From: Gammaproteobacteria bacterium | Lineage (GTDB): Bacteria > Pseudomonadota > Gammaproteobacteria > Competibacterales > Competibacteraceae | DNA: 64,000 nt | Assembly: GCA_024235135.1 (NCBI GenBank) | Contig: JACKMZ010000001.1 | Coordinates: 124,001-188,000, forward strand | Direction: 5' to 3' | Shown: positions 35,723 through 44,285 of the stretch, in pieces | Position numbering within the stretch: position 1 is the first letter of the stretch | Layout: each line of letters opens with the position of its first letter | The notes under the pieces: model-generated | What the model was told of the DNA's origin: nothing | What the model saw: only the letters and a program-made list of their open reading frames with translations | The model's database searches: none | Made by a program: the position numbers and the translations under genes

Positions 35723-37987
35723 TCACGCGCCGATTTTCAGGCAAGCCGCCCAGTGCTCCCCCCCTTGATCGCGCAATGAGGGCGCGATTCGCCGGCAGCG
35801 TTCATCGGCCAGCGAGCAGCGTTCCGCGAACACACAGGCGGTCGCCTCGCCGTGCCAGCGGGGCACGTTGCCGGGTATCGTCGGCAGCCGGCCGCGCCGC
35901 GCGCTCAGACGCGGCAGGGTGGCCAACAAGGCGCGAGTGTACGGATGCGTGGGTTGCCGCAGCAAACGTTCGGTCGTGGCGACTTCCATGGCGCGGCCCG
36001 CGTACATGACCAGGACCCGGTCGGCCACCTGCGCGACCACGCCCAGGTTGTGACTGATGAACAGCATGGCCATGCCCAGTTCTTCCTGAAGTTCCAGCAT
36101 CAGATCCAGAATATGGGCCTGGACCGTCACGTCCAGCGCCGTTGTCGGCTCGTCCGCGATCAAAAGATCGGGCTTGCAGGCTAGGGCCATGGCGATCATC
36201 ACCCGTTGTCGCATGCCGCCGGACAATTGATGCGGATAAGCGGCGGCCCGCCGGGCGGGATCGGCGATATGCACACGCTTGAGCGCCGCCACCGCTTGTT
36301 CTTGCGCCTCCCGGCCGGACGCCCCCTGATGCAGGATGAACATCTCGGCGATTTGTTCGCCCACGCTGAGCACCGGATTCAAGGCGGTCATGGGTTCCTG
36401 GAAGATCATCGCCATGCGCCGGCCGCGCAACGCCTCCAATTCCCGCTCGGGCAGGGCGAGAATATTTTGGCCGGCAAAGCGGATGTGGCCACCGAGCGTG
36501 GCGCCGGGCGGCGGCAAGCGCAGCAGGGCCAGCGCGGTCAACGATTTGCCGCTGCCGCTTTCGCCGACCACGCCCAGGGTTTCGCCTCGTTGCAGGCTGA
36601 AACTCAAGTTCTCGACGACTCGCGAGGCGCCGAACGACACCTTCAGTTCGTCGACTTGCAGTAAAGGGGGCGAAGCGATACGGGCGTGTGGGTTCGGCGA
36701 GTGCGGGACCGTGCTGTAGCCTGGGCCATTCCGACCTTGGGACGAATAGGCGGACGCGACCGTACCCAGGGCGATGTCGGGTCCGGGCACGGTATGGCCA
36801 CGCGTCGTCCGGGTCGCCAGGTGGTCCTGCAAAGTACGATGCAGGAAACGGTAACGCGGTCCCATTTTGATCAACAGCCCAAGGCGCGCGGCTTCCTCCA
36901 AGCTATCGACCGGCGGTGGCTGCAATCGCTTGAGCAGGGGGCGGGCCGTGGGCCGCAACCAGGGGCGGCCTTGTAGGGATTCCGCTAAATGGCTGAGCGA
37001 ATCGATAGGGGACGGATTCGCAAGGGACGAAGCCGAGTCGGATTCGCGCAGGCGGTAGCGCAGGTAACGGTCCCACAGCTCGGCGCGCCGTTCCTCCACG
37101 GTACCCGTTATTTGGATTATGGAAGTCTCTTGCGTCCGGCCAAGCCAGCGAGCGACGCCGAGCATCAGGGGGGTGCGCAGCCACTCCCATAGCGCGGGGT
37201 CCTGATACGAAGCCGTGCTCAAGACGGCGGCGGGTTCGCCCATATTTTCCAGGCAACGGCTGATTTGGCGTTGGGTCAAGGGTTGCAGGACGATCGCGCC
37301 GGGCGCTCGTAAACGGGTGGTCAGTTCTTCGTAATCGGCGGCCAACGCGCACAAGGCCAGGCAGCGGGCGGGATTTCGAGCGAGCCAGGCTTCCACGGCT
37401 TGCAGACAGTGTTCTCGCAGCGCCGGGTCCACTTCGTCAAAACCGTCGAGCAACGGCAGAATGGCGTTCCCCTTCAGCCACCGGCGCGCCTGCGCGTAGG
37501 ACACGCCGTAGTGCGCGTGCAATTCGCCCAGCAACCAATCGGCCAGGTCGGAAGGGGATGTTTCCCGCCAATCCGATAGATCGAAGACGACCGGCAGCGC
37601 CTGAGTGAGATCCTGTTCGGCGGCATTGAGCAGGTGTTCGGTCAGTTCCAGCAGCAGGGTGGTCTTCCCGGAACCGGGACTGCCTAGAATCAGCAGCGCG
37701 GGGCGCTGCACTTCCCACAAACGGGTGATGGGCAGGGACGGAGCGAAGCTGGAGGGCCGTGAACCGGGGTTCTGTACGATCAGTTCTCGCCGAGCGAGGC
37801 AGTCCACCTCCAGCGGCGGGTCTTCGGGAGGGGCCGGAGCCCGCAACGGGGATTGTCGCAGTACGCCGTGAATCCAGAACGCACGGACGGTTCGCAGCAA
37901 TCGCTGGCGTTCGGTCGGGGCCGCCATGGGCGGAAGGCGGAACCAGCGCCGGCCAACGGCTTGCCACAGTAGCCCGAGCCTGCGCAT
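35723..37987 (-). CDS. Fusion of a NACHT NTPase and a DppD/OppD-type ABC transporter ATPase
   Basis: A 754-residue single frame. Residues 95-395 form a STAND/NACHT NTPase: P-loop GSPGSGKTT (102-110), Walker B LPLLDGFDEVD (178-187) and the helical-end motif YRFLHRTLQDHLA (379-391) typical of bacterial NACHT proteins. A 45-residue linker leads to a complete ABC ATPase (441-754): GESGSGKS (475-482), FQEPMTALNP, LSGGMRQR (588-595), LLIADEPTTALD, and the oligopeptide-type C-terminus HPYTRALL with Cys-rich TACVFAERCSLADERC and a last Cys near the end. No ATG, GTG or TTG suitable for a separate DppD was found around the junction. The start at 37987 is preferred; an earlier ATG lies inside the binding-protein gene. 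Confidence 0.85.
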   Translation of the reverse strand: MRRLGLLWQAVGRRWFRLPPMAAPTERQRLLRTVRAFWIHGVLRQSPLRAPAPPEDPPLEVDCLARRELIVQNPGSRPSSFAPSLPITRLWEVQRPALLILGSPGSGKTTLLLELTEHLLNAAEQDLTQALPVVFDLSDWRETSPSDLADWLLGELHAHYGVSYAQARRWLKGNAILPLLDGFDEVDPALREHCLQAVEAWLARNPARCLALCALAADYEELTTRLRAPGAIVLQPLTQRQISRCLENMGEPAAVLSTASYQDPALWEWLRTPLMLGVARWLGRTQETSIIQITGTVEERRAELWDRYLRYRLRESDSASSLANPSPIDSLSHLAESLQGRPWLRPTARPLLKRLQPPPVDSLEEAARLGLLIKMGPRYRFLHRTLQDHLATRTTRGHTVPGPDIALGTVASAYSSQGRNGPGYSTVPHSPNPHARIASPPLLQVDELKVSFGASRVVENLSFSLQRGETLGVVGESGSGKSLTALALLRLPPPGATLGGHIRFAGQNILALPERELEALRGRRMAMIFQEPMTALNPVLSVGEQIAEMFILHQGASGREAQEQAVAALKRVHIADPARRAAAYPHQLSGGMRQRVMIAMALACKPDLLIADEPTTALDVTVQAHILDLMLELQEELGMAMLFISHNLGVVAQVADRVLVMYAGRAMEVATTERLLRQPTHPYTRALLATLPRLSARRGRLPTIPGNVPRWHGEATACVFAERCSLADERCRRIAPSLRDQGGEHWAACLKIGA

Positions 37988-38063
37988 CGGGCCGCGGTCC
38001 GTGGGTTTATTCAATGGACTGGAGTGGGGTGGGGTCCGGTCATCGCGAACGGGGTTTCCAGAC

Positions 38064-39722
38064 TCATTCGGTGCTGCGCCATTCTTCCACCCACAAGGTG
38101 CTGGGGAACTGATGGCCGGTAGGACGCAAGCCTTCCAGCCAGGGCGGAAGAATGTAGGCTTCGGCGCGGAAAAACAAAGGAATAACCGGCAGATCCTGGG
38201 CATACAGGTGTTGCAACTTCGACCAAAGGGCCTTGCGCTTGTCGCGGTCCAGCTCGACTTCGATGGCATCGATCAGCTTGTCCATTTCCGGGTTGCGATA
38301 GCCGCCAACGTTTTGACCGCTCCAGCCGTTTTCCACCGTCGGTATTTCCTGGGAATGCAAGGTGCTGCGCGGCACGCTTTCCGGGGACGATATCCAGGCG
38401 AACATCGCCAGTCCCGTAAATTGGCGCTGCGTGACGGTTTGCCCGAAGAACACACGGGCGGGTTCGTTGCGGATGCGCACATCGATACCCAACTCCCGCC
38501 ATTGGCTTTGCAGGACTTGCTGCACCAGTTCCCGGCTGCGGTTGCCAGCGGTGGTCATCAGGTCGAAACCGAGCCGCTCGCCGTTGGAATTTTCCCGCAT
38601 GCCATTCTTGATCACGTCCCAGCCTGCCTTGTCCAGCAGAGCGCCCGCTTGCACGGGATCGTAAACGACATGGGGCGCGCTGGGGTCGTACACCCAATCC
38701 AATGGATTCACGTTGGTGTCCGCCACCGGTTGCTTGTCGTCGAACAATTCGCGGCTGATGGCCTTGCGGTCGATGCCGAGCAACAACGCCTTGCGCACGT
38801 CAATGTCTTTGAACAGGGGATTGTCCAGGTTGAAATTGAGATGCTCGTATCCCAGTCCCGGCTTGTAGATCACCTTGAAGGCATCGCCATGACGTTTCTC
38901 GAAAGCCAATGCCTGATCCAGGGACAAACCCAGTTCACCGGCGATCATATCGATTTCCCCGGACAGCAGATTGGCTTCCAGGGCGGCGGTGTTCTCGATG
39001 GTGCGGATGACGATGCGCTTGAACTGGGGCGCGGGTCCCCACCACGTCGGATTGGGTTCCAGCACCAGATAGGCGCCGCGTTCGACCTGAGTGATGCGGT
39101 ACGGGCCGAAATACAGGCCCGGCAAGGTCGGGTTGGTGTCGAAGTTCGTGCGATTGCGGTACTGCGCGGGATCGGCGGCGAAGATCGGGCGCTCCAGATG
39201 CTCGGGCAACAATCGGAAATCGCCCAAGCTGGCATATTCGAAAGTGACGCGATCCCAGTGCACGGTGAAGGTTTTGTCGTCCTGCACATCGATCTTAAGA
39301 ATACGCCGATAGAGTTCCTGGGCCGTCACCCCGGCTTTGGGTTCGCGACCCACTTCCAGCGTAAACAGAACGTCTTTGGTGGTGATCGGCGTACCGTCGC
39401 CCCAGGTGGCCTGGGGCTGAAGGGTGTAGGTGACGGCGATGCCCTGCTTGCCGTTGGGTAGTTTTTCCAGCGTGGCCTTGCCGTTTTCCAGGGAGGGCGG
39501 TTCGGTGCAAAGCATGCAGACTAATTGCCAGTCATGATTGTAAGCGGTGATCGGGCGTTGGGTCATGCCCAGCACGTAGACCTTGGCCAGCATGGATTCG
39601 ATATTGGGATGCAGGGTGGCCGGGTATTGGGTCAGGCCGATCACCAGTTGGTCCCTGGCCTGCGCGCCTAGGGGTAACAGCGCGAGCCAGCCGATGAACA
39701 ATAATGACAGCGTTCGTTTCAC
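38064..39722 (-). CDS. ABC transporter substrate-binding protein, peptide/nickel (family 5) type
   Basis: A 552-residue periplasmic protein. The GTG at 39722 opens a clean signal peptide (KRTLSLLFIGWLALLPLGAQA). Family features: LVIGLTQYPATLHPNI, ATWGDGTPITTKDVLFTLE, FGPYRITQVERGAYLVLEPNPTWW is the usual strand order, and ALLLGIDRKAISRELF. It should deliver peptides, nickel or a similar ligand to an ABC importer. The next gene on the strand encodes the NACHT-ABC fusion, but no permease (DppB/DppC) is encoded between or near them. ATG at 39779 is an alternative that overlaps the upstream gene. Confidence 0.88.
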   Translation of the reverse strand: MKRTLSLLFIGWLALLPLGAQARDQLVIGLTQYPATLHPNIESMLAKVYVLGMTQRPITAYNHDWQLVCMLCTEPPSLENGKATLEKLPNGKQGIAVTYTLQPQATWGDGTPITTKDVLFTLEVGREPKAGVTAQELYRRILKIDVQDDKTFTVHWDRVTFEYASLGDFRLLPEHLERPIFAADPAQYRNRTNFDTNPTLPGLYFGPYRITQVERGAYLVLEPNPTWWGPAPQFKRIVIRTIENTAALEANLLSGEIDMIAGELGLSLDQALAFEKRHGDAFKVIYKPGLGYEHLNFNLDNPLFKDIDVRKALLLGIDRKAISRELFDDKQPVADTNVNPLDWVYDPSAPHVVYDPVQAGALLDKAGWDVIKNGMRENSNGERLGFDLMTTAGNRSRELVQQVLQSQWRELGIDVRIRNEPARVFFGQTVTQRQFTGLAMFAWISSPESVPRSTLHSQEIPTVENGWSGQNVGGYRNPEMDKLIDAIEVELDRDKRKALWSKLQHLYAQDLPVIPLFFRAEAYILPPWLEGLRPTGHQFPSTLWVEEWRSTE

Positions 39723-39750
39723 GGAAGAATCTCTAGGGATGTTTCGGAGA

Positions 39751-41226
39751 TTAGGTGCGCATCGCGGCGAAAAATCCACCCAGTTCGTTTTCCACCGCCT
39801 CGCGGGCCGTGGTCGGATAAGTGTTCAGCACCCGCTCGCGATAGGCGCGCAGTGCGCGTTCCCCCGCCCCCGGCAGGAGCATGTCGACCGCCAGGGTCTG
39901 CACGGCGCTCACCTTGGCGGCGCTGACCGAAGGCGTGATGTCACAGGCGAACAGCAAGGGCGCGAGTAGCGGATCGGCCCCGGCCTGGCCGAGCAGAAAG
40001 ACCCGCGTGCCGACATGCCGGCATTGGGCCGCCGATTCCACGATCTGACGCACCACGGAGAATTCGTGCTCGTCATACAGGGTGCGCAAATACTCCGCCA
40101 TGACCGGATCGCTTTCCTCGGTGTACACATCGCGGCCCAATGCGATGGTGAACTGCGTGAGATCGTTGGTGCCTATGCCGATCATGTGGGGAGGCTGGCC
40201 GAATTCGGCCAGGAAGGCCGCCAGCCATACCCGGTTGTTTTGGGAGGCGGCGGGTTGCTCGATTTCCCAACCGAAGTCGATCTGACGCGGTGCGTCCGAG
40301 CCAGGACGGCGTAGATTGAGCCCGCAATCCAGGAGAATATCAACCGTGGCCTTGATCTGACCATAGTGGGAGACCAGCGGCAGAATCAGGCCGATCCGCC
40401 CGCCCTGCTCGTCCAACACCTCGCGGATCGCCTCGCACAACAGCCGGATGGTCGTGCCGCCGCTGCCCACGCAGCGCCGGATACCGCGATTGCCCATGGG
40501 TTCGTCCAAACGCCGGGCGATGTCCAGGGTGCGAATCACAACGTCGCGTGAACCGAAATATTTGACGGTTTCGCTGACCACGTCACGCATTCCCTGGCGC
40601 AGCAGATCACTGGAATTCCGGTCGTCGGCGATGGTATACAAGGCGTCGGCTTCGTTGCCGACCGCTTCCAGCAACTCGCGCCAGCTTCGACCATCGTCCA
40701 GACGCGCGTTCAGATGCAGCGCCAGCGTTCTGACGGCGGCGAACTCGGTGCGCATCAATCCCAGGCCCGCCGCGCCGGATTCGGCGGCCACTTGCAGACC
40801 GGACGGATAGCCGACATTCACATAGACTTCCGGCGCTTCGTCGGGGAGGGTCGCCACGGTCAGGGGAGGCGGCGGATCGATCTCGACTATTCCCTCCAAC
40901 ACCTGGCCGACGCCCGCATTCATCGTCACCGTTCGACCCGCCCAATCGTGATGGGCTCCCAGTCCGGCGATGGCCGGCAAACCGGCTTCTGTCGCCAGAA
41001 TCAAGGGATGATAATTCTTGCCGCCTTCGGCCATGAGCAGGCCCGCCGCCCCGTGTTCCGCGATAAAGGCCGCCCGATACAGAGGAATCTGGCCACGATC
41101 GTAAACGATGGCTCCGGCCAGGGAGGCCGGCTCGTTGAGCAGGGAATCATGCCATTCCAGCACCAGGCTGGTAGCCGATACGGCCGCGCCGGGCGTACCG
41201 GTTGCGAGAATAATGGGAGATGTCAT
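39751..41226 (-). CDS. PEP-utilising enzyme fragment (PpsA/PtsI-like swivel plus PEP barrel), no ATP-grasp domain
   Basis: A 491-residue protein, start ATG 41226 behind AGGAG. Residues 1-95 are the swivelling phosphohistidine domain: LLMAEGGKNYHPLILATEAG aligns with GGxTSHAAIL of the family, keeping His73. The PEP-binding barrel follows: VNVGYPSGLQVAAES, GLGLMRTEF, VVIRTLDIARRLDEP, IGLILPLVSH and IGIGTNDLTQFTIALGRD. The motif that carries the proton-donating Cys (GICGQ in PpsA and relatives) reads FLLGQ, so the Cys is absent. The N-terminal nucleotide-binding or HPr-binding domain is also missing. It may bind PEP or phosphotransfer partners without normal catalysis. It is the first gene of the operon. 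Confidence 0.82.
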   Translation of the reverse strand: MTSPIILATGTPGAAVSATSLVLEWHDSLLNEPASLAGAIVYDRGQIPLYRAAFIAEHGAAGLLMAEGGKNYHPLILATEAGLPAIAGLGAHHDWAGRTVTMNAGVGQVLEGIVEIDPPPPLTVATLPDEAPEVYVNVGYPSGLQVAAESGAAGLGLMRTEFAAVRTLALHLNARLDDGRSWRELLEAVGNEADALYTIADDRNSSDLLRQGMRDVVSETVKYFGSRDVVIRTLDIARRLDEPMGNRGIRRCVGSGGTTIRLLCEAIREVLDEQGGRIGLILPLVSHYGQIKATVDILLDCGLNLRRPGSDAPRQIDFGWEIEQPAASQNNRVWLAAFLAEFGQPPHMIGIGTNDLTQFTIALGRDVYTEESDPVMAEYLRTLYDEHEFSVVRQIVESAAQCRHVGTRVFLLGQAGADPLLAPLLFACDITPSVSAAKVSAVQTLAVDMLLPGAGERALRAYRERVLNTYPTTAREAVENELGGFFAAMRT

Positions 41227-41580
41227 GCCGATAACTCCTGATTGATGGTGGCTAGAACCGCAATCCCACCGACGCGCCAAGGGACTGTACGCCCGTAGGG
41301 GTCGAATGGCGGGACTCCGGCGCCGTGTGGTATTGGACGCTATCGGTAAAGGCGAGTGCCCTTCCAAACTCATTACCGATCCATTGGCTCACGGGCGTGT
41401 CATAAAGATAACTCACAATTTCCTATTGGATAGCCCATGGGGTTCAAGGCGAGAGGCGAATGCAAAAGCAAAATCGGTCTCTTAGGCGATGGCTTGGGCG
41501 TAAGACATCCCCCGAACGCCAAGGGACTTTACACCGATTGGCGTTGTGGGAGGAATTTGAGGATTTTGTTCGTCGTGAAA

Positions 41581-41642
41581 GGGGTCAGGTCTTGCATCAT
41601 CGCATCTGGAAGTTCTCCCGAGAACAATGAAAGATCCGCCCC
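41581..41642 (-). repeat. 63-bp palindromic repeat, copy 1
   Basis: Reads as the reverse complement of the consensus: GGGGTCAGGTCT..., central AGTTCTCCCGAGAACAATG, end GATCCGCCCC. Arms pair with each other and the centre (TTCTC/GAGAA) forms an inner hairpin. It lies upstream of the SDR gene. Confidence 0.8.
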
Positions 41643-41702
41643 TTCTCTCCTCAAGGCTATTCGGTGATAAGTGCGTCAACGAAAGTTTTCCGGTTTTTTT
41701 GT

Positions 41703-41763
41703 CGCTAAGTAGTTGAAAATTCTGTGATCGAATACCGGTGAACTTTTTGCTCACTACTTAGCG
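41703..41763. repeat. 11-bp inverted repeat upstream of the SDR gene
   Basis: CGCTAAGTAGT (41703-41713) is repeated inverted as ACTACTTAGCG (41753-41763), 39 nt apart. No U-tract follows. It might be an operator, a recombination end or a chance palindrome. Confidence 0.5.
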
Positions 41764-41846
41764 CCGTACTCACCCCCCCGGAGCGATGCGATAATTCGTC
41801 GTTGCACTCGATTCCTCGTTAACCGTCGCCGCGAAACAAACGAATC

Positions 41847-42701
41847 ATGAACAAAACCATTTTGATTACCGGAGCCTCATCGGGAATCGGCGAAGCATGT
41901 ACCTGCTTGTTCGCGAACAGCGGTTGGAATGTCGTCGCCACGCTGCGCGATCCGGTAAACGCGCCGGCATTCGAAAATGTTGAGAATGTTTTTGTCACCC
42001 GACTGGACGTTCAGGACATCGCGAGCATCGAACAGGCGATTGCGGCGGGCGTTGCCCGATTCGGCGGCATCGACGTCCTGCTCAACAATGCGGGATTCGG
42101 CCAGTACGGCGTTTTCGAAGCGATTCCACGCGCGCAGGTTCTGGAGCAATTCGAGGTCAATGTATTCGGCGTCATGGACGTGATTCGGGCCGTTCTGCCG
42201 GTGATGCGTAAAGCCCGAAGCGGCGTCATCATCAATATGAGTTCCGGGGCTGGTCTGTTCACCCTGCCGATGATTTCCCTCTATTGTGCGAGCAAATTCG
42301 CGCTGGAAGGGTTTTCCGAAGCACTCGCCTTCGAATTGCTTTCCTTGGGGATCGTCGTGAAGATCGTCGAACCGCACGGGGGAGTCACCGCCACGCGCTT
42401 CAGCGAACGCGCCGCCGCCGGCAATGCCGTGAATCCTGAACTGACGGACTACCAACCGTTCATTGAGCGCAGCGCCGAGGCATTCGCGCGAATGACCGCC
42501 GCTCGCCTGATCGATGCCAACGATGTCGCCAAAGTGGTCTATGCGGCGGCGACGGACGGCACGGACCGGTTACGTTACTTAGTCGGGAACGACACCCGCG
42601 GTTTCGTCAAGGCGCGGGCCGAATTGCCCGATCAGGCATATGTCGATTTCCTGCGTGGCCACTTCCAGGACGCCCTTGGCAAAACCAAGCCGGGCGGTTG
42701 A
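41847..42701 (+). CDS. Short-chain dehydrogenase/reductase
   Basis: A 284-residue classical SDR. Cofactor motif ITGASSGIGEA is at residues 6-16, NNAGFGQYG near 80, the catalytic Ser is in NMSSGAGLF and the Tyr-Lys pair in YCASKFALEGF. After the catalytic region come VVKIVEPHGGVTATRF and a C-terminal substrate cap. The acid after strand 2 is not obvious and the LRDP segment suggests NADP preference. Substrate unknown. It is bracketed by two copies of the 63-bp repeat, facing different ways. Confidence 0.92.
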   Translation: MNKTILITGASSGIGEACTCLFANSGWNVVATLRDPVNAPAFENVENVFVTRLDVQDIASIEQAIAAGVARFGGIDVLLNNAGFGQYGVFEAIPRAQVLEQFEVNVFGVMDVIRAVLPVMRKARSGVIINMSSGAGLFTLPMISLYCASKFALEGFSEALAFELLSLGIVVKIVEPHGGVTATRFSERAAAGNAVNPELTDYQPFIERSAEAFARMTAARLIDANDVAKVVYAAATDGTDRLRYLVGNDTRGFVKARAELPDQAYVDFLRGHFQDALGKTKPGG

Positions 42702-42713
42702 TTTCGCACAAAA

Positions 42714-42776
42714 GGGCGCAGGTCTCTCATTGTTTCGGAAGATCTTTCCAGATGTGATAATTCGAGACCTGACCCC
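42714..42776 (+). repeat. 63-bp palindromic repeat, copy 2
   Basis: Consensus orientation, with divergent left arm (GGGCGCAGGTCTCTCATTG) and intact right arm (TTCGAGACCTGACCCC). It starts 12 bp after the SDR stop codon. Confidence 0.8.
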
Positions 42777-43085
42777 ATTTTGTGTGACCCCATTTTGCAT
42801 TTTGTAAGTTGGCGTGTATGCCCGATTATGTCCTTTTGGCTTGATTGGCAAGACGGCATCTACAAAACTACAAAATTACTGTCGGTGTAATGAACGAAAT
42901 AGATTGGTGTAGGAATAACACGACTGATGCGCTTCCTTTCGTCAGCACATCCTACGTGCTACACATCAGTTCACCCCATCGTCTTAAAAGTCCATAGAAT
43001 GAACCGCTTCACTAGCATTGGGCAGCCCTAGCGCGGCTTCATCAAAAACCTTGAAAGACAAGCATCTCAAACATAGGAGGGGAGA
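42777..43085. other. 309-bp gap upstream of the O-methyltransferase
   Basis: AT-richer than its surroundings. It begins with a second partial arm (TGTGACCCCATTTTGCA) and ends with a strong ribosome site AGGAGGGGAG before ATG 43086. No gene seen; it probably holds the promoter of the methyltransferase. Confidence 0.4.
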
Positions 43086-44111
43086 ATGAACTCATCTGAA
43101 CAATTACAGGTTCCGCCTTCAATCATCCTGCACGAAATGCTTGGCGGTTACGGTAAAAGCCAATTAATTTTCGTTGCGGCCAAGTTGGGTTTAGCAGACC
43201 ACCTCGCAAGCGGGACCCAGAACGCCTACGAATTGGCAAAAGTCGTCAAGGCCGACCCAGATGCTTTCTATCGCTTTCTGCGCGCCCTTGCTACTCTGGG
43301 CCTGGTCGAGGAAATTGAGCCGCAGCATTTCATCCTCACGCCTGTTGGAGCTTACCTGCAAACCCAAACACCAGATTCATTGCACACCCTGGTCCGCTGG
43401 GCGGAAGAAGTCGAGATGAAGATGTGGGGTTATCTTGAACAATGCGTCAGAACGGGCCAATCGGCTTTCGAACATGCGTATGGAATAGGCATGTTCGAAT
43501 ATTTCCAACGCAACCCAGACAAAGAAACCCTTTTTAGCACAGCTATGACCAGTTTTGTGTCGAGAAATAGGGCTGGCATCGTTGGAGCGTATCCTTTCGA
43601 ACCATTTCTAAAGATTGTTGATGTAGGCGGCGGTCAAGGCTCGCTGATGACGGAAATCCTGCGGGCGAACCCCGAAACGACCGGAGTCGTATTTGACGTG
43701 CCAAGCGTGGTGGAAGAGGCAAAGCGATATCTTGAAAGTGTTCAACTTACCGGTCGTTGCCAATGCGTTGGCGGTGATTTCTTCAAAGCCGTTCCTGCCG
43801 GTGGTGATGTCTATCTTCTGGTATCGATCCTCCACGACTGGGACGATGAACGTTGTATAACCATTCTCAAAAACTGCCGACTGGCTATGTCAAACCAAGC
43901 CAGACTCCTGATTGCTGAAATGGTGATACCGCCAGGGACAGAACCTGCGTTTGCCAAGCTGTTCGATATGGCTATGCTGGTGCTGACAAGTGGCGGCCGA
44001 GAGCGGACTGAAGCTGAATTTCAGAAGCTTCTGGCAGAAGCCGGATTCAACCTTGCCAAGGTTATTCCAACGACATCAACGGTCAGCATCATCGAAGCTA
44101 ATCCTGTTTAA
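43086..44111 (+). CDS. SAM-dependent O-methyltransferase (acetylserotonin/hydroxyneurosporene OMT-like)
   Basis: A 341-residue enzyme of the plant-COMT/CrtF-like family. The N-terminal helix-turn-helix-like dimerisation domain covers about 1-95 (LADHLASGTQNAYELAKVV, FYRFLRALATLGLVEE). The SAM motif is IVDVGGGQGSLMTEIL (about 179-194), the second SAM contact follows in GVVFDVPSVVEEAK, and the catalytic His is in SILHDWDDERC. It would methylate a hydroxyl on a small molecule, identity unknown. Codon use is more AT-rich than in the flanking core genes, suggesting recent transfer. It stands alone between repeat copies 2 and 3. Confidence 0.9.
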   Translation: MNSSEQLQVPPSIILHEMLGGYGKSQLIFVAAKLGLADHLASGTQNAYELAKVVKADPDAFYRFLRALATLGLVEEIEPQHFILTPVGAYLQTQTPDSLHTLVRWAEEVEMKMWGYLEQCVRTGQSAFEHAYGIGMFEYFQRNPDKETLFSTAMTSFVSRNRAGIVGAYPFEPFLKIVDVGGGQGSLMTEILRANPETTGVVFDVPSVVEEAKRYLESVQLTGRCQCVGGDFFKAVPAGGDVYLLVSILHDWDDERCITILKNCRLAMSNQARLLIAEMVIPPGTEPAFAKLFDMAMLVLTSGGRERTEAEFQKLLAEAGFNLAKVIPTTSTVSIIEANPV

Positions 44112-44161
44112 TCGGAAAAACACCCGTATGTTATATACGGCGACCCTGTAAAAAGTAAAAA

Positions 44162-44224
44162 GGGGTCAGGTCTCTAATTATTGCATTTGGAAGTCTTCCA
44201 GAGAACAATGAGAGACCTGACCCC
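44162..44224 (-). repeat. 63-bp palindromic repeat, copy 3
   Basis: Reverse orientation, well kept: GGGGTCAGGTCTCTAATTATT at the left and CAATGAGAGACCTGACCCC at the right. The right arm contains an ATG (44208) in frame with the MT-A70 gene that follows. Confidence 0.85.
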
Positions 44225-44285
44225 TTCTCCTCCGTCGGCGAGCGGGTGGAGGGAGGTCTCATTGAATAGCTTTAGGGCGATCGAA

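Larger units (their letters stand above)
41227..41846. other. 620-bp gap with repeat copies and a possible gene stub
   Basis: No complete gene. ATG 41460 opens a 56-codon frame (MQKQNRSLRRWLGRKT, then LWEEFEDFVRR) that looks protein-like but ends inside the repeat at 41581, so it may be the stub of a gene cut by that repeat. The words CGCCAAGGGACTGTACGCC (41274) and CGCCAAGGGACTTTACACC (41516) are near-duplicates. The inverted repeat at 41703 lies near the SDR start. Confidence 0.4.

Noticed and set aside
41437..41667. A 76-codon plus-strand frame ahead of the SDR gene
   Set aside because: Runs across repeat copy 1 and has no protein-like pattern. The alternative stub at 41460 in another frame is more plausible and is noted in the gap entry.
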